Source: Bacteroidota bacterium
GTDB lineage: Bacteria > Bacteroidota > Bacteroidia > Chitinophagales > Chitinophagaceae
Length of the DNA stretch: 64,000 nt
Assembly (NCBI GenBank): GCA_020161435.1
Contig: JAIUNV010000001.1
Span: forward strand, 868,001 to 932,000
Direction of reading: 5' to 3'
This document shows positions 6,936 through 15,116 of this stretch, one piece after another. The translations under genes and the position numbers were made by a program. A model generated the notes under the pieces. The model searched no databases. It had not been told where the DNA came from and saw only the letters and a list, made by a program, of their open reading frames with translations. Within the stretch, counting starts at the first letter, position 1, and each line of letters starts with the position of its first letter.

Positions 6936-8210
6936 TCATTTTGCAGGTTGGTGAGCAATCATTTGATACACAAGCCAGGTATACAGCACTCCTGCCACCA
7001 GCATGATGGCTGCTGCAAGGTGCAAGCCCCACAGTATTTGCAGCAACATGCTACATGCAAACAGCAACAAGCCGGTTACATACAAGAGCATCATATATTT
7101 TACTGTTGTATGTTGCACCAAATCGTTCGGGTTGATGTGCTGCTTTGTAGTTGCTGCTTTGCTGTAATGCTGGCTCCATACTATAAACGGCAGGGTTTTA
7201 AACGTCATGCCGATGATGAGGGTGCTCAACCATCCGAAAAATAGTAAGAAGCCGTACAGTTTTACCAAACTGGTGATGGCTGCGCCGGATGCCGTTGTTT
7301 GCAGCAGCAACACCGCCGCCAGTAGCAGCGATGGCAGCAGCATCAACAACACACTTACCAGTGAAAGTTTCATTGGGGTATCAATGCTTTTTCTTACCCG
7401 TAGCCGGTATGCGTGGCGTATATAGTTGGCAAACAGCAGCATGGAAAAAACGATGCCGGCGAAGGGTACTACCAACCAGGGTAAAGGCATTGCCAGGCAA
7501 AACACAAATACAAACAACAATAGCGATGCATTCATTACAATGAATATGTGCCATAGTGTTTTGTTGTCGTTTACCTGTGCTATTAAAAACATGGGTATCA
7601 ATCTTGAACCCACACCCATAACAAGTAATAAAAACCAACCAGCCAATCCTATATGTGCATGCAGGCTCAGGTAGTGCAATGAATTGTTGGGTAAAATGGG
7701 ATGCGAAAAATTATACAACAACAACCAGCCCAACAGCATGGTTAGCAACAACCAAATGGTAGCTGCCAGCATAAACCAAATATGTACATCCTTTTGTGGT
7801 TGCTGCCGCATGCTTTGCAGCAAATTGATGAAGAAGGCAATGATGGCAAAGATGATGCCCGCAGCGCCAGCCAAAGCCCATACATCCATTTGAAATTGCA
7901 GAAAGCGAACCACTAAGAAAGGAATACCCAATGCTGCCAGTACAAAACTACTCATTGCCAGTTTGTGGCTGTACAATGCATTGCCAAGCAACACAGGCAG
8001 CAATTGATGGCTGGCACCGAGTATCATCATGGTGCCCCAGCCCAATGCCATCAGGTGTACAATGCCCAATAATTTGGGTTGAAAAAAATGACCATCGAGG
8101 TTAGGTACCGACCACCACAACAAGCCTAATGATACCAGTAGAGAAATTGCAGCATATCCATAAAACGGTAATACAAACAGGGGGGCAGTATGTGGTTGCG
8201 ATTGCGGCAT
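6936..8210 (-). CDS. Heme-copper-oxidase-subunit-I/NnrS-like integral membrane protein
   Basis: 424 residues with about twelve membrane helices. Conserved-looking histidines occur in IVHLMALGWG, GASHQLLP and LHAHIGLAGW, and the repeated L-x-H-x-x-x-G-W pattern resembles subunit I of heme-copper oxidases and the heme-binding NnrS proteins. The full set of ligands expected for a cytochrome oxidase active site cannot be confirmed by eye, so catalysis is unproven. The neighbours (Ric, hemerythrin, DUF2249, Rrf2) suggest a part in nitric oxide handling or protection. Its stop is one base before the next ATG and its start lies two bases after the DUF2249 stop. Confidence 0.68.
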   Translation of the reverse strand: MPQSQPHTAPLFVLPFYGYAAISLLVSLGLLWWSVPNLDGHFFQPKLLGIVHLMALGWGTMMILGASHQLLPVLLGNALYSHKLAMSSFVLAALGIPFLVVRFLQFQMDVWALAGAAGIIFAIIAFFINLLQSMRQQPQKDVHIWFMLAATIWLLLTMLLGWLLLYNFSHPILPNNSLHYLSLHAHIGLAGWFLLLVMGVGSRLIPMFLIAQVNDNKTLWHIFIVMNASLLLFVFVFCLAMPLPWLVVPFAGIVFSMLLFANYIRHAYRLRVRKSIDTPMKLSLVSVLLMLLPSLLLAAVLLLQTTASGAAITSLVKLYGFLLFFGWLSTLIIGMTFKTLPFIVWSQHYSKAATTKQHINPNDLVQHTTVKYMMLLYVTGLLLFACSMLLQILWGLHLAAAIMLVAGVLYTWLVYQMIAHQPAK

Positions 8211-8212
8211 GG

Positions 8213-8779
8213 TTACATTTTGTACAGCAGCAATTCAATTCCGTTATCCGTCGTTTCGCTGATGGCGTAGCCAATATTCCGGGCAGCCAGCTCAGGTAGC
8301 AAATACACCGGTATCCGTTGGTGCAGCACTTTTAAAGCTGTATCTGCTGGCAACTTTTCTACAGCAGCCAGTATTTGCAACATGGGCTGTGGCATGGGCA
8401 ATCCACGAACATCTATCGTTTGCATATTTGTGCCAAATCTTTCTTGAATGCTTTCCCGGTTTGTTTCACCGTTGTGCTTGCTGGTTACTGCTGCATCAAC
8501 TGCTTCCACTGGCCGCCAAAACCAGGTGGTTACTTCATCGGGGGCATAGCGGTGGCTGTGTGCTGCAAAGCCTTGCTTGCTCAGCAACTGCACCAGTGGT
8601 GTGGGCACAAACGGAGCTGTAAGTGCCAACCCCTGTGTTGGGCTAAGTTCTCGTATAGTTTTTTGTATCAGTTGCAAAGGATCCGTACCGCCGGCTAATA
8701 CACTGCGTACATCAAGCGCCACCCATTCGGCCGCATTGTTGATGACGGTTGTTTCGGTATACTCAATGGTTGTGCTCAT
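8213..8779 (-). CDS. Tandem DUF2249 domain protein
   Basis: 188 residues from the ATG at 8779, 4 bp after the hemerythrin gene. Two copies of a DUF2249-like fold are seen: about residues 14-95, starting AAEWVALDVRSV, and 119-188, starting MQTIDVRGLPMPQPM. The second has the TusA-like LDxRGLxxPxP order (IDVRGLPMPQP). DUF2249 is regularly linked to hemerythrins and denitrification genes, and its function is not established. A third DUF2249-like region lies at the N-terminus of Ric in the same operon. Confidence 0.78.
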   Translation of the reverse strand: MSTTIEYTETTVINNAAEWVALDVRSVLAGGTDPLQLIQKTIRELSPTQGLALTAPFVPTPLVQLLSKQGFAAHSHRYAPDEVTTWFWRPVEAVDAAVTSKHNGETNRESIQERFGTNMQTIDVRGLPMPQPMLQILAAVEKLPADTALKVLHQRIPVYLLPELAARNIGYAISETTDNGIELLLYKM

Positions 8780-8783
8780 GTAT

Positions 8784-9290
8784 TTATTTTTTTTGATTAT
8801 CGAGCCAAAACAAATCTGACCATTGGCTGTCAACATCTTCTCTGGCGGTTCGGTCAATGGCTTCCAGTTGCTGCAGCGTGGCTGCATCCAACTGCAATTG
8901 CAGATAGCTGAATAAGCCCCGTTCTTCAAAACGGATATGCGCCTCCAGCAGGTCGGCAAAGCGAAGCAAGTCCTCATGCGTAGCAGCTGCTGTGGTCCAA
9001 CTGGCTGCTAACTGTTCCAGTGCTGCATGCTCTTGCCATGTGCGGTTGGCATAGTCATCACCTGCGGGTAAATGCGTTAGCAAAAACTGTTCTTCATCTC
9101 TGAAATGCGGCAACAGTTCTGCCTGCAAACTACACAGCAAATAATCTTGCATGCGTTTGGCTGCAATGCCTTTGCGGCAACCTTTGCGCAGTTTCCACAC
9201 CAGCAGCAAACCAAAATGATGATCACGAGAGTAAGACTGAAGCGCCGCATGGCGCTTTAGTGGTTGAGGTACAACGGCTTTTGATTCCAT
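8784..9290 (-). CDS. Hemerythrin-like protein
   Basis: 168 residues, mostly helical. Candidate di-iron ligands are in SRDHHFGLL, LPHFRDEEQFL, WQEHAALEQ and EAHIRFEERGLF, which match the H-HxxxE-H-HxxxxE/D order of hemerythrins. Such proteins bind oxygen or nitric oxide at a non-heme di-iron site in the cytoplasm. It lies 11 bp after ric and 4 bp before the DUF2249 gene, so all three should be co-transcribed. Confidence 0.8.
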   Translation of the reverse strand: MESKAVVPQPLKRHAALQSYSRDHHFGLLLVWKLRKGCRKGIAAKRMQDYLLCSLQAELLPHFRDEEQFLLTHLPAGDDYANRTWQEHAALEQLAASWTTAAATHEDLLRFADLLEAHIRFEERGLFSYLQLQLDAATLQQLEAIDRTAREDVDSQWSDLFWLDNQKK

Positions 9291-9301
9291 ACTGCTTGTA
9301 T

Positions 9302-10255
9302 TTATGCAGCAGTCAGGCTTTGTTCCAGCTGCACTGCTTTTGGAAATAAAATGTTGTTTTCGAGGTGTACATGCAAATGCGTGTCGGCTTCAAAAGCTTC
9401 CAGTTGGTCGTACAGCAATTTGTACGAGTTGCAGGCATCTGCAGGCAAAGAATAGTTGTTGGTAATGCTGCGTAGTTTGGCCAGGTATCCACCCACCACT
9501 TCGTGTTCCATTTCCATCATGTTCACAGGTTGTTGCACACTGTCGAATACAGAAGCTTGAGCAGGAGCATCGCTGCGGCTGGCTTTCACCAATGCTTTTA
9601 CATAGGGGAAAAGCACTCGTTCTTCTTTAATCAAATGGCCAGCCAGTTCGGTATCGGTGGCAGTTACCAGTGCGGCTACTTCCAGCAATTCAGGATGATG
9701 GGCACCATGTACAGCTGCTACTTTTTGCGAAAGGCTTACCAGCTGCGGTAGCGATTGGCGCATAAAGCTGTGGTGCGTTTGCACAATGTAATCGGCCAGC
9801 AAATCCAGCGACCACTCATGATAGGGCAGTGCTCGTTGTGCAGGCAATTGTTCGGCTTGCTCCAGTTCCTTTTCTATGCGCATCATGTCCAGCCCTTTTT
9901 CGGCGCAGGCTTCCTGCAAGGTTTTTTTACCACCACAGCAAAAGTCGATGCCATTGCGGGCAAACACCTGTGCTTTGCGCAAATCCTTGGCGGCTATTTC
10001 TCCCAGCGTTGATTCGCCTTCGGCCAAGGCCCTGCGGGTAATGTTTACCCGCCACCAATCGGGGCCTTCTTCCAGATATTGCCAATGAAAAACATTACCC
10101 AGTTCGCCCAGCATTTGGTAATAGAGCGGTTTGGGGTCGTGGTCATTATGTATCAGCAAAGTTTCGCCCGGTGCCAACAGGGCAAAACGATCAAAAATGG
10201 TTGGGTGTTTCAATTTGGGTTCCAGTTGGGTTACATCCAGTTCTTGCTTCGCCAT
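9302..10255 (-). CDS. ric: Iron-sulfur cluster repair di-iron protein Ric (ScdA/YtfE) with N-terminal DUF2249
   Basis: 317 residues from the ATG at 10255. Three parts follow in order: a DUF2249-like domain (about 1-85); a ScdA_N domain (about 88-130) with NGIDFCCGGKKTL; and a hemerythrin domain (about 150-317) with ligands in THHSFM, GAHHPEL, GHLIKEERVLF, MEHEVV and HLHVHLENNILFP. Ric restores Fe-S clusters damaged by nitric oxide or oxidants. The N-terminal fusion distinguishes it from E. coli YtfE. First gene of the operon running to 6165, with its promoter region in the gap shared with the divergent DGC gene. Confidence 0.9.
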   Translation of the reverse strand: MAKQELDVTQLEPKLKHPTIFDRFALLAPGETLLIHNDHDPKPLYYQMLGELGNVFHWQYLEEGPDWWRVNITRRALAEGESTLGEIAAKDLRKAQVFARNGIDFCCGGKKTLQEACAEKGLDMMRIEKELEQAEQLPAQRALPYHEWSLDLLADYIVQTHHSFMRQSLPQLVSLSQKVAAVHGAHHPELLEVAALVTATDTELAGHLIKEERVLFPYVKALVKASRSDAPAQASVFDSVQQPVNMMEMEHEVVGGYLAKLRSITNNYSLPADACNSYKLLYDQLEAFEADTHLHVHLENNILFPKAVQLEQSLTAA

Positions 10256-10314
10256 GGTTGAGTTGTTTTTATGAGTGCTTTGTGTTTGCAAAAACAAAAC
10301 TACCCTAAACTTTT

Positions 10315-10340
10315 AATAAAAGTAAATTAATACTTTTATT
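10315..10340. promoter_or_regulatory. 26-bp palindrome, candidate operator between ric and the DGC gene
   Basis: AATAAAAGTA (10315-10324), a 6-base centre, then TACTTTTATT (10331-10340) form a perfect 10-bp inverted repeat. It lies in the only intergenic space (10256-10370) shared by the divergent ric operon and the DGC-domain gene. The length and symmetry suit a dimeric regulator of the Rrf2 or CRP/FNR type. The Rrf2 regulator encoded at the end of the ric operon is the nearest candidate, which is inference. No T-run or coding role competes with this reading. Confidence 0.6.
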
Positions 10341-10370
10341 TGACTGCGAAATGACAAAAAACGACGCATC

Positions 10371-10745
10371 ATGAAAGACAAGCAAATGGTACAACCCATC
10401 ATTTATTCCTGTTCTGGCTGTAGTAGTGCCGCACAGCTGGCCAATCATTTAGCACTTCGTGCCGATAGGGAGGAGCTTGCCGAAATGTCGTGCATAGCCG
10501 GTGTAGGGGCTGGCGTGAAACCCTTGGTACACAAGGCTCGTAGCGGCAGGCCATTGGTAGTCATTGATGGCTGTGCACTGGCTTGTGCCCGTGCTTGTTT
10601 GGCACAGCAGGGGTTAGTGCCACAGTTGCACATGGAGCTGTCGCAAATGGGAATCCGCAAGTTGCAACACCAGCATTTTGATACAGCTGATGCGAAAAAG
10701 ATGTGGGAGTTGCTACAGGAAAAAATACAGGAAATGCCTGTTTAA
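10371..10745 (+). CDS. DGC-domain putative zinc-binding protein
   Basis: 124 residues. The name-giving DGC motif is in VVIDGCALACAR (about residues 63-74), with further cysteines in YSCSGCSSA near the start and in ACLAQQ, enough for metal binding. Proteins of this family are annotated as putative zinc-binding and often accompany denitrification or stress genes; biochemical function is unknown. It is transcribed divergently from ric across the palindrome at 10315-10340, so the two probably answer to the same signal. Confidence 0.78.
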   Translation: MKDKQMVQPIIYSCSGCSSAAQLANHLALRADREELAEMSCIAGVGAGVKPLVHKARSGRPLVVIDGCALACARACLAQQGLVPQLHMELSQMGIRKLQHQHFDTADAKKMWELLQEKIQEMPV

Positions 10746-10817
10746 ACGATGTAAGGATTGCCTGGAAACAGGCCAACTTGGGGCGTCGGCAAAAAATGTA
10801 CGACCTTTGGCCCCTTC

Positions 10818-11825
10818 ATGGAAAAAACAAACTTTATTGATTACATCCGGGTGTTTTGCAAAAGCGGACACGGCGGCGCCGGGAGCCGGCACTTTGCCCG
10901 CACCAAATTCAACCCCAAAGCCGGTCCGGATGGCGGCGATGGCGGCCGCGGCGGCCACATTATTTTGCGGGGCAATGCCCAGCTGTGGACATTGCTTCAC
11001 CTGCGCTATTATAAAAACGTGATTGCCAGCGATGGTGTAGGGGGCGATAAAAACCTGTGTACCGGTGCCGATGGTCAGGATATTATTATTGAAGTGCCAT
11101 TGGGTACCGTAGCCTTCGACGAAGAAACCGGTGAAAAGGAAATTGAAATTTTACACGACGGACAACAAGAAATTTGGCTGAAAGGTGGTCGTGGTGGCTT
11201 GGGCAACAAGCATTTTGCAACGGCTACCAACCAGGCACCTGAGTATGCTCAGCCCGGCGAAGATGGCGTAGAAGGCTGGAAATATCTGGAGCTGAAAGTG
11301 CTGGCAGATGTAGGTTTGGTAGGTTTTCCCAATGCTGGTAAGAGTACGCTTCTGAGCGTTATTACCGCTGCCAAACCAAAAATTGCCGACTACGCTTTTA
11401 CCACCATTACGCCGCAGTTGGGCATGGTGCCTTACCGCGACAACCGCTCATTTTGCATAGCCGATTTGCCCGGTATTATTGAAGGTGCTGCGGAAGGTAA
11501 AGGCTTGGGCCACCGCTTTTTGCGCCATATAGAACGCAACTCTGTGTTGCTGTTTTTAATACCTGCCGATAGCAAGGACCACCGCAAAGAATTCGAAATT
11601 TTGTTGAACGAACTGGAAGAGTACAACCCCGAAATGTTGCAAAAAGATTTCGTAATTGCCATTAGTAAAAGCGATATGCTGGATGATGAATTGAAAGCCG
11701 CCATTCGTGCCGAAATGCCATCAGAATACCCGCTGGTGTTTATCAGTTCTGTATTGCAGCAAGGCCTTACTGAGTTGAAAGATTTGCTGTGGCAAACGCT
11801 GAATGCAGGGGATGTAAAAGGTTGA
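10818..11825 (+). CDS. obgE: Obg-family GTPase ObgE
   Basis: 335 residues from the ATG at 10818; an in-frame ATG at 10758 would add a 20-residue tail not found in the family. The Obg fold (about 1-158) has the glycine-rich [13 protein letters not shown] loop. The G domain follows with G1 [10 protein letters not shown]3 [16 protein letters not shown] and the G4 position read as SKSD rather than NKxD. ObgE acts in late 50S assembly and growth control. No C-terminal extension is present, which is usual in this phylum. A strong terminator follows at 11881. Confidence 0.95.
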   Translation: MEKTNFIDYIRVFCKSGHGGAGSRHFARTKFNPKAGPDGGDGGRGGHIILRGNAQLWTLLHLRYYKNVIASDGVGGDKNLCTGADGQDIIIEVPLGTVAFDEETGEKEIEILHDGQQEIWLKGGRGGLGNKHFATATNQAPEYAQPGEDGVEGWKYLELKVLADVGLVGFPNAGKSTLLSVITAAKPKIADYAFTTITPQLGMVPYRDNRSFCIADLPGIIEGAAEGKGLGHRFLRHIERNSVLLFLIPADSKDHRKEFEILLNELEEYNPEMLQKDFVIAISKSDMLDDELKAAIRAEMPSEYPLVFISSVLQQGLTELKDLLWQTLNAGDVKG

Positions 11826-11880
11826 CGAGTTTGAAAGTTCACAGGTTCACAAGTTGCACCGCAAGGAATAGATATACAAA

Positions 11881-11912
11881 CAGCCAGCAATTGTTTTGCT
11901 GGCTGTTTTATT
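11881..11912 (+). terminator. Intrinsic terminator after obgE
   Basis: CAGCCAGCAA (11881-11890) pairs perfectly with TTGCTGGCTG (11896-11905) around a 5-base loop and is followed by TTTTATTT. It lies 55 bp after the obgE stop. The rest of the gap to 12109 shows no gene. Confidence 0.85.
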
Positions 11913-12109
11913 TGTTGAAAGATTGGAGCAAGAAAGCTTTTGAAATGGCCGACAGAAGTTGCTTTACCAATGCATCCCAGGCAGAGTCGGGGACGAGCAA
12001 TGATGCTTTTTTCTTCGCTGCGCATCACTTAAACGGCGGCCATTTTCCTTCCATATTACTGGTTCCTTATTCTTTATTTCTTATTCCATTTTTTCCTCTT
12101 CCGTAGCTA

Positions 12110-12427
12110 TCAAATTCTCACCGCTGTACCCGTAGCCACCACCATGAGCATGCTGCCGCCGCTGCCAATGGTTTCAAAATCGAGGTCTACACCCACTACG
12201 GCATTGGCGCCCATGGCTTGGGCCTTGCCGGTAAGTTCGTTCATAGCGGTGGCTTTGGCTTCTTGTATTACTCTTTCGTAAGTGCCGCTGCGGCCTCCTA
12301 CGATATCGCGGATGCCCGCAAACAAATCTTTGAATATATTGGCGCCAATAATGGTTTCTGCACTTACAATGCCAATATATTGTTGAATTGGACGACCTTC
12401 TATACTGTTGGTAGTGGTAGTAATCAT
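12110..12427 (-). CDS. YbjQ/UPF0145-family heavy-metal-binding-domain protein
   Basis: 105 residues from the ATG at 12427; the frame is open further upstream, but the family starts with the block seen here ([21 protein letters not shown]). Other signature parts are the [20 protein letters not shown] run and the [15 protein letters not shown] segment, the normal YbjQ length. Members form pentamers and have no settled function. Convergent with obgE, and its 5' end faces the divergently transcribed gene at 12593. Confidence 0.9.
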   Translation of the reverse strand: MITTTTNSIEGRPIQQYIGIVSAETIIGANIFKDLFAGIRDIVGGRSGTYERVIQEAKATAMNELTGKAQAMGANAVVGVDLDFETIGSGGSMLMVVATGTAVRI

Positions 12428-12592
12428 GATGATGAGATTTTGTAGCGGAAAGATACTGCGAAAAAATATTGCCCGACAGCCACTCAACCCAGCACATCCT
12501 CCACACATCAGCCAATATTTGAGAATACCCATGTACGGGTATTGGGTTACATTGTGCAATCATTCACCTTCATGTCTAAAATTGATCTTGAT

Positions 12593-14845
12593 ATGCGCCT
12601 TCGCTTTTTAACCCTTGTTTTATTGATGCTGGCCGGCCATGCTATGGCGCAGCAAACCAAATCGCTGCAAAAAGTAATGCAGCTGAAAATGCAGGGCGAT
12701 GGTGGTTCCAACGGAGCAGCCATTGCCTTTCATACGGTCAACAAAAAGTACTATGCGGCCATGGCCGGTAATACAACGTACCCATTATGTGTGTTTAATG
12801 AACAAGGGTATCTGGTAAGTGGCGGGCAGGTGGAGTCGCTTGCCGATGTACGTGGTTTGTGGTTCAATACCCGCAAGGCCAAGTTGCAGGGCAATGCCTA
12901 TGGCGAAAATGGGTGGTTTGAATATACCCTTGATGGAAACGGAATCCCTACCGATCATCGCATCATCATGGAAAATGCTTCGCAACCCGACCCGCAAAGT
13001 GTGGGTACCTTTGCTGCCAAGCTCAACCAGGTATTGTTTTTTGATGGCCGTGATATTTATTTCTACGACGTCATCAGCGGAGAGGTAAAAGAGTCGCTTT
13101 CGCTGGAAGAAATGCGGAAAAAATCGGGCATGGGTTCATTCGATGCAGATGACTACAACAATAGCACCGTATTTTATACGGGCATTACCGGTCAGGAAAT
13201 TGGCGTGGTCAATACTGCAACCCGCATGGTGGAGTTGTATGGCATGAGTGGGCAATTAGGCCAAAAACTAGCTATTCCTTCTGGTGTGTCATTGTACACA
13301 AAGTTCAACTGCGGCTATGCCAATGGCATGTATTGGTTTTTTGACCAAAGCACCCGTACATGGACGGGCTACAAAGAAGGAAGTGCAACAACGGGAGGCA
13401 CCACTACGCAGCCCGTTACTACCGGCACCCTTGGTGGTGGCACAGGTAGCAGCAACAGTAAGTACACCAAAATAGTAACGGTAGGCGATTTATATTCTTC
13501 TTACAATTTAGCAGGCAGCAACGCTGATGATGTTTCCCGCTGGCGCAGTGAGTGGGGTAGCAGCACGGTAGATAAAATTTTGGAACTGTCTAATGAAAGT
13601 GGTTGGCCCGAAAACATCAATACGCTATCAAAGCGGGATGGCAAACGGGAAAGATTTACCCAATACATGGCTTATTATATTGCTGATGTAGGTTCAGATA
13701 AAGTATTGCTCTGGTTGCCGAAAGCTGAAAACCAAAATGTAGACAGCGACCTCCGTTTGCCCTTCGACATATACATGGTGTATAAAAAATCTGCGGTTAC
13801 ACTTGGACAAAAAACACGACCACCTTCCTCAGCGGGAACGGGTACCAAAACCCTTGGCGGCGGCACAGGCAGCGGTAGTGGAAGCCGTACTACAGTAATT
13901 AAAGATCCCGGCCAGCTTTACTCCACATACGATTTAGAAAAAGATGAAAGTGGTATTGCCAGCTTGCTGCGCAATACTTATGGCACAGCTGCTGGTAATG
14001 AAATTTTGAAAAGAGCAGTAGAAACAGGCTGGCCTTCCGGCATTAGCACATTTACCGGCCGCAATAGTTATCGCGAAGGCTTTATCAATTTTGTAGCTTA
14101 CTACATTGCAGATATTGGTACCGATAAAGTACTGCTGTGGATACCCATGAATAAAAATGGCCACATGCCTGCAGCTTGCCGTGGTGAAAATGATATTTAC
14201 ATGGTGTATGCCCGCAGTGCTGTAACGCTGGGCGATAAAGTAAAAGCCACAGTAAATGTAAAGCAAGCAACAGGCAGTGGTAGTGGAACTGGTAATGGTG
14301 GTGACGATGGCCGCACCAAGCCTATTACCGGAGTGCTGGGTGGTGGTAGTGGAAGTAATACCAACACCAATGCAGGTAAAACGGTAGCAACAGGCAATTT
14401 TGTAACACAGTTTGAAACAATTATCAAAGGATATCCCGGCAATTTCGATAACATAAAAGGGAAGGAGACCAGTGAGCCCAATGCTACTTTTAAAGATTGG
14501 GAAAGCAAGATTCATCTTGCCGGCTCCTACAACAATTTCTTGACAGATGGTTTTGTTAATGACCACGTGGAGTTTACATCCATTTTTGACAGGTATAGCA
14601 CCAAGCAAGCTGCTCTTGCAAAACTCACAAGCCTGGTGGCTGACATCATGAAAACACGAGCTGGTGTTGTTTTAGAAAAACTACCGATTGAAGAAAAAGA
14701 CAAGTCATCTATTTATTACATAGTTCCAAAAACTCCCGTTGCCAAAGGCTTTGAGTTTTTAGTAATAGAAGCAGGCATGTATTTGGAAACAAGTGGAAAA
14801 TGGCGTGTTCAAATCATGGTGTATTCTGAAGAAGAAGATTTCTAA
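12593..14845 (+). CDS. Secreted protein with two tandem ~120-residue repeats, unknown function
   Basis: 750 residues. A signal peptide (RLRFLTLVLLMLAGHAMA then Q) favours the ATG at 12593; an ATG at 12572 is also possible. Residues about 25-270 form a first domain. Two related domains follow at about 288-406 and 430-549; each begins with a DLYS/QLYS-x-Y motif, contains GWP then an AYYIAD-x-G-x-DKVLLW block and ends in AVTLG. They are joined by linkers of the TLGGGTGSG type, glycine/serine-rich and evidently duplicated with the domains. A last, different domain runs from about 596. No family is recognised. The repeats point to a binding or scaffold role outside the inner membrane. Confidence 0.75.
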   Translation: MRLRFLTLVLLMLAGHAMAQQTKSLQKVMQLKMQGDGGSNGAAIAFHTVNKKYYAAMAGNTTYPLCVFNEQGYLVSGGQVESLADVRGLWFNTRKAKLQGNAYGENGWFEYTLDGNGIPTDHRIIMENASQPDPQSVGTFAAKLNQVLFFDGRDIYFYDVISGEVKESLSLEEMRKKSGMGSFDADDYNNSTVFYTGITGQEIGVVNTATRMVELYGMSGQLGQKLAIPSGVSLYTKFNCGYANGMYWFFDQSTRTWTGYKEGSATTGGTTTQPVTTGTLGGGTGSSNSKYTKIVTVGDLYSSYNLAGSNADDVSRWRSEWGSSTVDKILELSNESGWPENINTLSKRDGKRERFTQYMAYYIADVGSDKVLLWLPKAENQNVDSDLRLPFDIYMVYKKSAVTLGQKTRPPSSAGTGTKTLGGGTGSGSGSRTTVIKDPGQLYSTYDLEKDESGIASLLRNTYGTAAGNEILKRAVETGWPSGISTFTGRNSYREGFINFVAYYIADIGTDKVLLWIPMNKNGHMPAACRGENDIYMVYARSAVTLGDKVKATVNVKQATGSGSGTGNGGDDGRTKPITGVLGGGSGSNTNTNAGKTVATGNFVTQFETIIKGYPGNFDNIKGKETSEPNATFKDWESKIHLAGSYNNFLTDGFVNDHVEFTSIFDRYSTKQAALAKLTSLVADIMKTRAGVVLEKLPIEEKDKSSIYYIVPKTPVAKGFEFLVIEAGMYLETSGKWRVQIMVYSEEEDF

Positions 14846-14880
14846 GCTATCCACAGCAGTTCCAGTTTTAGTGGAATACA

Positions 14881-14910
14881 AAACGCCGCATGATTCATGC
14901 GGCGTTTTTA
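14881..14910 (+). terminator. Intrinsic terminator after the repeat-protein gene
   Basis: A 13-bp perfect inverted repeat, AAACGCCGCATGA (14881-14893) and TCATGCGGCGTTT (14895-14907), ends in a T-rich run. The centre has one base, so the real loop opens a few pairs. It is 35 bp after the stop at 14845 and just ahead of the small gene at 14921. Confidence 0.8.
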
Positions 14911-14920
14911 TTTTGTGGTC

Positions 14921-15112
14921 ATGCAGCTATGTCAGTTTTGCGGTCAGCCTTCGGTACTGGTGCATGTGCACGGTCATTATCAGTGCAATGTTTGTGGCAT
15001 CAACGCATTGCCCTGTTGCGATGGCGATAATTGTCATACCAATGAGCAATTGCAGGCATCAGCAGGTTTATTGCCAACAGCAAATATGCATGCTGCAAAC
15101 ACTGCTGAGTAA
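14921..15112 (+). CDS. Small zinc-ribbon-like protein
   Basis: 63 residues from the ATG at 14921. Two cysteine pairs are spaced as a zinc ribbon, CQFCG (residues 4-8) and CNVCG (about 22-26), with HVHGHY between them, followed by ALPCCDGDNC. The His/Cys content and even spacing argue against a chance frame. Function unknown; it resembles small conserved Bacteroidota proteins. It begins 11 bp after a terminator, so it needs its own promoter or read-through, and converges on pntB with only 4 bp between stops. Confidence 0.65.
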   Translation: MQLCQFCGQPSVLVHVHGHYQCNVCGINALPCCDGDNCHTNEQLQASAGLLPTANMHAANTAE

Positions 15113-15116
15113 AAAA

